DNA from: UBA4421 sp002470275
GTDB taxonomy: Bacteria; Pseudomonadota; Gammaproteobacteria; Pseudomonadales; Azotimanducaceae
Length of the DNA: 48,218 nt
Assembly (NCBI GenBank): GCA_913052345.1
Contig: CAJXDR010000018.1
Location: 1-48,218 of the forward strand
Direction: 5' to 3'
Both the position numbers and the translations under genes were made by a program. Positions within the stretch are counted from its first letter, which is position 1. Each line of letters opens with the position of its first letter. Shown here piece after piece: positions 43,502-48,218 of the stretch. Below the pieces are notes generated by a model that had not been told where the DNA came from, did not search any database, and saw only the letters and a program-made list of their open reading frames with translations.

Positions 43502-44584
43502 ATGAATTACATGATGCACACTAGGTTCTCCCATTGCCTGCTCGCCGCAGCAGTATTGATTGCCGCTCTGGCAGGCTGCAGTAGTGAGGAAGCCCAAAAC
43601 ACCGCCGCGATCAAACAACCACCCGCTGCCATCGAGATCGTGGATACACCCTTCGCGCAATCTCAGCCGGAAACGGAAAAGGCGTCGGAGTCATCGATGA
43701 CCATACCCAGCTACCAGCCCCGAGCGGGCCTCGCCGGAAGTTTATCTAGCATTGGTTCCGACACCATGGCCAACGTCATGACGCTATGGACTGAGGAATT
43801 CAAGCGCTTTCACCCCGGGGTGAATCTGCAGGTGCAGGCTGCGGGTTCCTCTACCGCGCCACCGGCCCTCACCGAGGGCACCTCGGACCTTGGCCCCATG
43901 AGCCGAGCTATGAAAGACAAAGAAATTGAAGCCTTTGAACAACGACACGGCTACAAGCCAACGGCGATCAAGGTGGCCATCGATGCCCTGGCCGTCTATG
44001 TCCACAAAGACAACCCGCTCTCGGAGCTCTCCATCGCCCAAGTGGATTCAATTTTCTCTGCGACGCGTCGATGTGGCGTCCAAACCCCAGCCACTCACTG
44101 GGGCGATTTGGGCCTTGAGGGCAGCTGGAACGAGCGGCCGATCCAACTTTATGGCCGTAACTCGGTGAGCGGCACCTATGGCTACTTTAAAAAAGTAGGC
44201 CTCTGCTCCGGTGATTTTAGGAATAATGTGAACGAACAGCCCGGCTCTGCCTCCGTTGTTCAGGCCGTGGCCTCATCTCTAAACGGCATCGGTTATTCCG
44301 GCATTGGATACGTCACCTCGGGTGTTAAGACCCTCGCGCTAGCAGAGGGCAATCGCCCCGCAGTTTCAGCAACGCCGTATAACGCGGCTTCTGGTGACTA
44401 CCCACTGGCCCGCTATCTCTATCTCTACGTCAATAAAAAGCCTGGGCAGCCAAGCGAGGGCATCACTCGGTCCTTTATTGAGATGGTGCTCTCCGAGCAG
44501 GGCCAGGAAATCGTCGCCAAGGATGGCTACATCCCGCTGCCTGCCAACCTACTTCGACGCGAGCTCAGTCGAGCCATCGACTAA
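43502..44584 (+). CDS. pstS: Phosphate ABC transporter substrate-binding lipoprotein PstS
   Basis: A 360-residue periplasmic phosphate-binding protein anchored as a lipoprotein (lipobox LAGC, Cys26). Binding-loop motifs include GSDTM near the start of the domain, AGSSTAPPALTEG and GRNSVSGTYG, where serine and threonine side chains and helix dipoles hold phosphate. AAAGG precedes ATG 43502. It follows phoR and precedes pstC in the same operon. Confidence 0.95.
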   Translation: MNYMMHTRFSHCLLAAAVLIAALAGCSSEEAQNTAAIKQPPAAIEIVDTPFAQSQPETEKASESSMTIPSYQPRAGLAGSLSSIGSDTMANVMTLWTEEFKRFHPGVNLQVQAAGSSTAPPALTEGTSDLGPMSRAMKDKEIEAFEQRHGYKPTAIKVAIDALAVYVHKDNPLSELSIAQVDSIFSATRRCGVQTPATHWGDLGLEGSWNERPIQLYGRNSVSGTYGYFKKVGLCSGDFRNNVNEQPGSASVVQAVASSLNGIGYSGIGYVTSGVKTLALAEGNRPAVSATPYNAASGDYPLARYLYLYVNKKPGQPSEGITRSFIEMVLSEQGQEIVAKDGYIPLPANLLRRELSRAID

Positions 44585-44596
44585 GGCCAAGAGAGT

Positions 44597-46783
44597 TTGA
44601 ATCATTCTTTGCAGCAAAGCGGGTTAAGCCGAAAAAGGCGGTGGATTGATCTGTTGACCAACCTGGTCGTCCGCGCGGGCGGTGGCGCGATCATGGTCGC
44701 CATTCTTTTGATTTTTGGCTACCTGTTTTATGTCGTCACCCCCTTCCTGCTGCCCGGCAGCATTGGCGAATCTAGGGATTATGCGTTGATTGAGCGCTCT
44801 CCCCTAATGGTAGACGTTAGCGAAAACGGAGAGATATTCGTCCGATTAAGCGATACGGGCATTCTAGAGTTTTACGACTCCGCCTCAGGGTCAGCGGTCG
44901 CCGGCTTCAATCTGGGACGCCCCTTCAAAGCCGCCAAAAGAGCCTATCCGTCTGTTGACCTCTATGCCCTAGTGGACAGCCAGGACCAGATGCTCTTTGT
45001 TCAGATTCAATATCAGGTGGCGTTTGTCGATAACGTGAGGACCATCACACCAAAAATTTCCTTCGCCTTTGACAATGCCATCTTAGCGCTGGGTGACCAC
45101 GACCACTGGGACATTCAGTGGGGCGATACCGGGCTCAGCCTGGCATTGGTGAAGAACCAGCAGGTCACCATTCAGAGCTTCCCAAACCTGAAGCGTGATC
45201 AGCCGCCCGGCGCAGCGCAAAGCACTCAAATTACCCTCCCCTGGCCTGCAGGGCAGGTCTATCTTGGCCCCCGCAACGAATGGCTGCTTGCTCTATCTGA
45301 TGGGGGGGAAGCAGAAATTTACGACCTCAGAGGTGTCGACGGGCCGAGCCTGGTCCTCTCCAAAGACCTCACGCCGGACGGTGTAGACATCTCGTCCACG
45401 CTGTCCTTGCTCGGCCGGTACAGTCTTATCGCGGGGTATGACGATGGCAGGCTGCTGCAGTGGATGATGTTCAACTCGGAGCAAGGTCTGCAGCTCGAGC
45501 CCATCAGACAATTTGATTTGGCCAGTCCGGCTACCCGGCTCATTCCAGAACCCAGACGCAAGGGGTTTGCTGCCCTTGATCAATCTGGAACCCTCACCCT
45601 GCTCTATCCTACTTCGGGTCAGGTAATCGCCGAGCGCCGCGTAGACCTCGACCCGACGCTGCCCATGGTGATCTCTCCGCGCTCAGACCTCTTGCTGGCG
45701 GCGGGCGGTGACGGCAAGGTCGTTGCTCATCCACTGGAAAACGATCACCCGGAAATTTCCTTTTCAAGCCTCTGGCAGGAAGTATGGTACGAGGGGTATG
45801 ACCGCCCGGTCTTTAGCTGGCAATCCTCCTCGGCGGATACCGACTTTGAACCGAAATTTTCCCTGGTGCCCCTCGCCTTCGGCACCATCAAGGCGGCTTT
45901 TTATGCCCTGCTGTTTGCCATCCCCCTAGCTATCGGCGGCGCCCTTTACACGGCCTACTTTATGGCCCCGGAAATGCGCGCCTGGGTCAAACCCGGGGTC
46001 GAAATCATGGCGGCACTTCCGACGGTTATTCTGGGCTTTATTGGGGGCTTATGGCTCGCCCCCATCATTGAAAATAATCTAACTGGATTTTTAAGTCTTT
46101 TTATTATTCTTCCCATTAATCTAGCGCTGTTTGCCCTTTTGTGGAGGCTGGCACCCACGGATATCCGAGTCCGCAGCACCGGGTGGTACGCCCTGCTCGC
46201 CATACCCTTGGTAGCCCTATCCATTGCCCTCGCCATGCAGTCTGGCCCGTGGCTGGAGGCCCTCATTTTCGGCGGCGACAGTCGAGATTGGTTTAGGCGC
46301 GTCCTCGGCCTGGACTACGACCAACGCAATGCGCTGGTCGTCGGGATCATCATGGGGCTTGCCGTTATTCCCACCATTTTTGCCATCGCCGAAGACGCCG
46401 TCTATAGCGTGCCCGGACATCTCGTGAGGGGGTCACTTGCGCTGGGCGCGACCCGATGGCAGACCCTGGTTCGCGTCGTCCTGCTGACGGCGAGCCCGGG
46501 CATCTTCTCGGCGGTGATGATCGGCATGGGCCGGGCCGTGGGTGAAACAATGATCGTCCTTATGGCCACAGGAAATACGCCGCTCATGGACTTCAATATT
46601 TTTGAGGGCATGAGAACCTTTGCGGCCAATATCGCTGTAGAGCTTCCAGAGTCGGAGGTAGGCAGCTCCCACTATCGGTTGCTCTTTCTCACGGCGCTGG
46701 TGCTCTTCGTCTTTACCTTTGTGCTGAACTCCATCGCTGAACTCGTTCGCCAGCATCTGAGAGGGCGATATGGAAATCTATAG
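44597..46783 (+). CDS. pstC: Phosphate ABC transporter permease PstC, long form
   Basis: A 728-residue permease, more than twice the E. coli length. After one membrane helix (about 29-47) there is a periplasmic region of about 380 residues with repeated beta-propeller-like strands (GILEFYDSASG, AEIYDLRG, GYDDGRLLQWM, GTLTLLYPTSG), then the transport domain from about 430 with the ABC-contact loop LGATRWQT. TTG 44597 is the start, with AAGAGAG upstream. Long forms occur in other marine gammaproteobacteria. The propeller may contact PstS or PhoR. Confidence 0.9.
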   Translation: MNHSLQQSGLSRKRRWIDLLTNLVVRAGGGAIMVAILLIFGYLFYVVTPFLLPGSIGESRDYALIERSPLMVDVSENGEIFVRLSDTGILEFYDSASGSAVAGFNLGRPFKAAKRAYPSVDLYALVDSQDQMLFVQIQYQVAFVDNVRTITPKISFAFDNAILALGDHDHWDIQWGDTGLSLALVKNQQVTIQSFPNLKRDQPPGAAQSTQITLPWPAGQVYLGPRNEWLLALSDGGEAEIYDLRGVDGPSLVLSKDLTPDGVDISSTLSLLGRYSLIAGYDDGRLLQWMMFNSEQGLQLEPIRQFDLASPATRLIPEPRRKGFAALDQSGTLTLLYPTSGQVIAERRVDLDPTLPMVISPRSDLLLAAGGDGKVVAHPLENDHPEISFSSLWQEVWYEGYDRPVFSWQSSSADTDFEPKFSLVPLAFGTIKAAFYALLFAIPLAIGGALYTAYFMAPEMRAWVKPGVEIMAALPTVILGFIGGLWLAPIIENNLTGFLSLFIILPINLALFALLWRLAPTDIRVRSTGWYALLAIPLVALSIALAMQSGPWLEALIFGGDSRDWFRRVLGLDYDQRNALVVGIIMGLAVIPTIFAIAEDAVYSVPGHLVRGSLALGATRWQTLVRVVLLTASPGIFSAVMIGMGRAVGETMIVLMATGNTPLMDFNIFEGMRTFAANIAVELPESEVGSSHYRLLFLTALVLFVFTFVLNSIAELVRQHLRGRYGNL

Positions 46784-48218
46784 CCGAAGAGACCGCTCGA
46801 TGAAGGCCTGGTTTGCATCAGGAGACCCATGGGTCTGGCTACAGGCTGGTGCCATCGGGATCAGCATCACCGCTGTGCTGGGCGTCCTGCTGCTAATCGC
46901 CGTCCAGGGACTCAATCATTTTTGGCCGCACCCGGTTGAGCGCATTGAATACCTCGAGGGCGAAAACGTCACCAAAGTTTTCGGCATGCTGGTGGAAAGA
47001 GATCAAATATCTCGCCAGCAATATCTAGAATCCAGCGGCATCACCAGTGACCTGCCCGAAGGTGTCGACATCGTCACGCGCCGGCTCATCAAAACCGCTA
47101 ACCGCCGCAGCAATCCACCAGATTTCAGGTGGGTGTTTGAACACCGTATTCAGCACACTTCAGAGCCCCCCGATGTATTGGTGTTGGAGCGCCTTGAATG
47201 GGGTAATGCTTACGGAACCCCTCAGGCGCTGTCCGTAAACGGGCGCTTTACTGAAGCCATCACCGGCGAGCGCCTCATGGTGGCCCTGGCCCAGGAGCTG
47301 CGCCATATTGAGGCCCTACGCCAGCAAATCGAGACACTTCAGCGAGAACAGATTCAGCCGCTATTGCTAAAGCAGGAGCGCCTACGCGAAAACCTGAGGG
47401 CGACGGATTCAGCCGACCTCTCTCGCACCGGCGTCCAGGAACAGCTGGTCGAGGTCCAGCGTGCGTATCAAGCCTTTAACCTTCAAATTACCAACCTTGA
47501 ACGAGAGATTGCTCAAGAGCGCCTGGCGCTTCAGGACCCCCAAGGGCGGGTACAATACGAGCCTCTGTCAGGGATTATCCGAGCCTGGCAGCCGAACCAA
47601 TTCTCTACCCTAGATAAAGTTCTGCACTTCGCGGGCAACCTCCTAGGGTTTGTCCTCGATGACCCTCGCGAGGCGAATACCGAGGGCGGCGTTTTCCCGG
47701 CCATTTTTGGAACGGTCCTAATGGTTTTGATCATGGCACTCATCGTGACCCCTTTCGGAGTGATTGCGGCCATTTACCTGCATGAATATGCGCACCAGGG
47801 CGTGCTAGTCAAAACCGTGCGTGTCGCCGTTAACAACCTGGCCGGCGTACCCTCTATTGTTTACGGGGTTTTTGGTCTTGGTTTCTTCGTCTACTTTCTT
47901 GGCGGCAGCATTGACGCCTTGTTCTTCCAAGATGCCCTGCCGGCACCAACGTTCGGCACCCCCGGGCTAATCTGGGCCTCGCTGACCTTAGCCTTACTCA
48001 CAGTGCCTATCGTTATTGTTTCTACTGAGGAGGGCCTGTCCCGTATCCCCCGGAACCTGCGCGAGGGCAGCATGGCCCTGGGTGCCACCAAGGCCGAGAC
48101 CCTGTTTAAAGTTATTCTCCCCATGGCCAGCCCGGCGATTCTGACCGGCGTCATCCTCGCGGTTTCCCGAGCGGCAGGCGAAGTAGCTCCCCTCATGCTG
48201 GTCGGCGTGGTCAAGCTT
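46770..48218 (+). CDS. pstA: Phosphate ABC transporter permease PstA, long form (3' end beyond window)
   Basis: The frame opens at ATG 46770, overlapping pstC by 14 bases, and is still open at the window end (483 codons). One membrane helix (about 24-47) is followed by a periplasmic section with a coiled coil (about 170-250: rich in LRQQIETLQRE-type heptads), then the transport domain from about 310 with loop LGATKAETLF. E. coli PstA is about 296 residues, so this is also an extended form. pstB and phoU presumably follow outside. Confidence 0.9.
   Translation, partial: MEIYSRRDRSMKAWFASGDPWVWLQAGAIGISITAVLGVLLLIAVQGLNHFWPHPVERIEYLEGENVTKVFGMLVERDQISRQQYLESSGITSDLPEGVDIVTRRLIKTANRRSNPPDFRWVFEHRIQHTSEPPDVLVLERLEWGNAYGTPQALSVNGRFTEAITGERLMVALAQELRHIEALRQQIETLQREQIQPLLLKQERLRENLRATDSADLSRTGVQEQLVEVQRAYQAFNLQITNLEREIAQERLALQDPQGRVQYEPLSGIIRAWQPNQFSTLDKVLHFAGNLLGFVLDDPREANTEGGVFPAIFGTVLMVLIMALIVTPFGVIAAIYLHEYAHQGVLVKTVRVAVNNLAGVPSIVYGVFGLGFFVYFLGGSIDALFFQDALPAPTFGTPGLIWASLTLALLTVPIVIVSTEEGLSRIPRNLREGSMALGATKAETLFKVILPMASPAILTGVILAVSRAAGEVAPLMLVGVVKL

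Overview
The window looks like chromosomal DNA of a free-living, aerobic gammaproteobacterium, most likely marine. The evidence is a dense, fairly G+C-rich coding layout, aerobic HemF, a Pst/Pho phosphate system with the long-form permeases of marine gammaproteobacteria, a PdsR/PdsS-type two-component pair described mostly from marine proteobacteria, RmuC and TauE/SafE. No rRNA, tRNA or CRISPR array was seen. The species cannot be fixed. The last six bases are a HindIII site (AAGCTT), so the right end may be a cloning junction.

Layout. 1-2200: a low-coding, AT-richer scar with a truncated gene end, short open remnants and a decayed IS3-family (IS407-like) element whose orfB carries an in-frame stop. 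2263-10117: a signalling island with a single-domain response regulator, a membrane hybrid kinase with two receiver domains, two tandem exported beta-lactamase-fold hydrolases, and a receiver/class III adenylate cyclase protein that starts with a DHp-like helix. 10216-13051: two acyl-CoA dehydrogenases in one operon. 13208-18795: hemF, a BON lipoprotein, an orphan exbD, threonine aldolase, a nucleoside transporter, a phosphopantetheinyl transferase and a chloramphenicol-phosphotransferase-like kinase. 18782-22634: an exported unknown protein, a sirtuin overlapped by a small-molecule kinase, and a convergent NadR-like kinase/PnuC pair, which together suggest NAD or vitamin salvage. 22775-25685: the PdsR/PdsS-like pair with no sortase in sight.

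25695-30808: a metallo-hydrolase, a divergent membrane Ser/Thr kinase translationally coupled to an exported nine-repeat MORN protein, and a TSUP exporter. 30824-36796: pyruvate kinase, a nuclease-helicase fusion coupled to a FAN1-type nuclease, and a small unknown protein. 36814-42109: rmuC, a 2-hydroxyacid dehydrogenase with an altered dinucleotide motif, two exported proteins of unknown role (one DUF6152-like) and an SDR. 42125-48218: a well-formed Pho box followed by phoR-pstS-pstC-pstA, the last gene cut by the window end.

The best candidates for something little described are (a) the MORN/kinase pair, (b) the phosphorelay-cyclase island with a kinase-less DHp-like helix, (c) the apparently orphan PdsRS pair, and (d) the PDDEXK-XPD helicase/FAN1 pair. 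All functions are inferred from sequence motifs read by eye. No database search was run.
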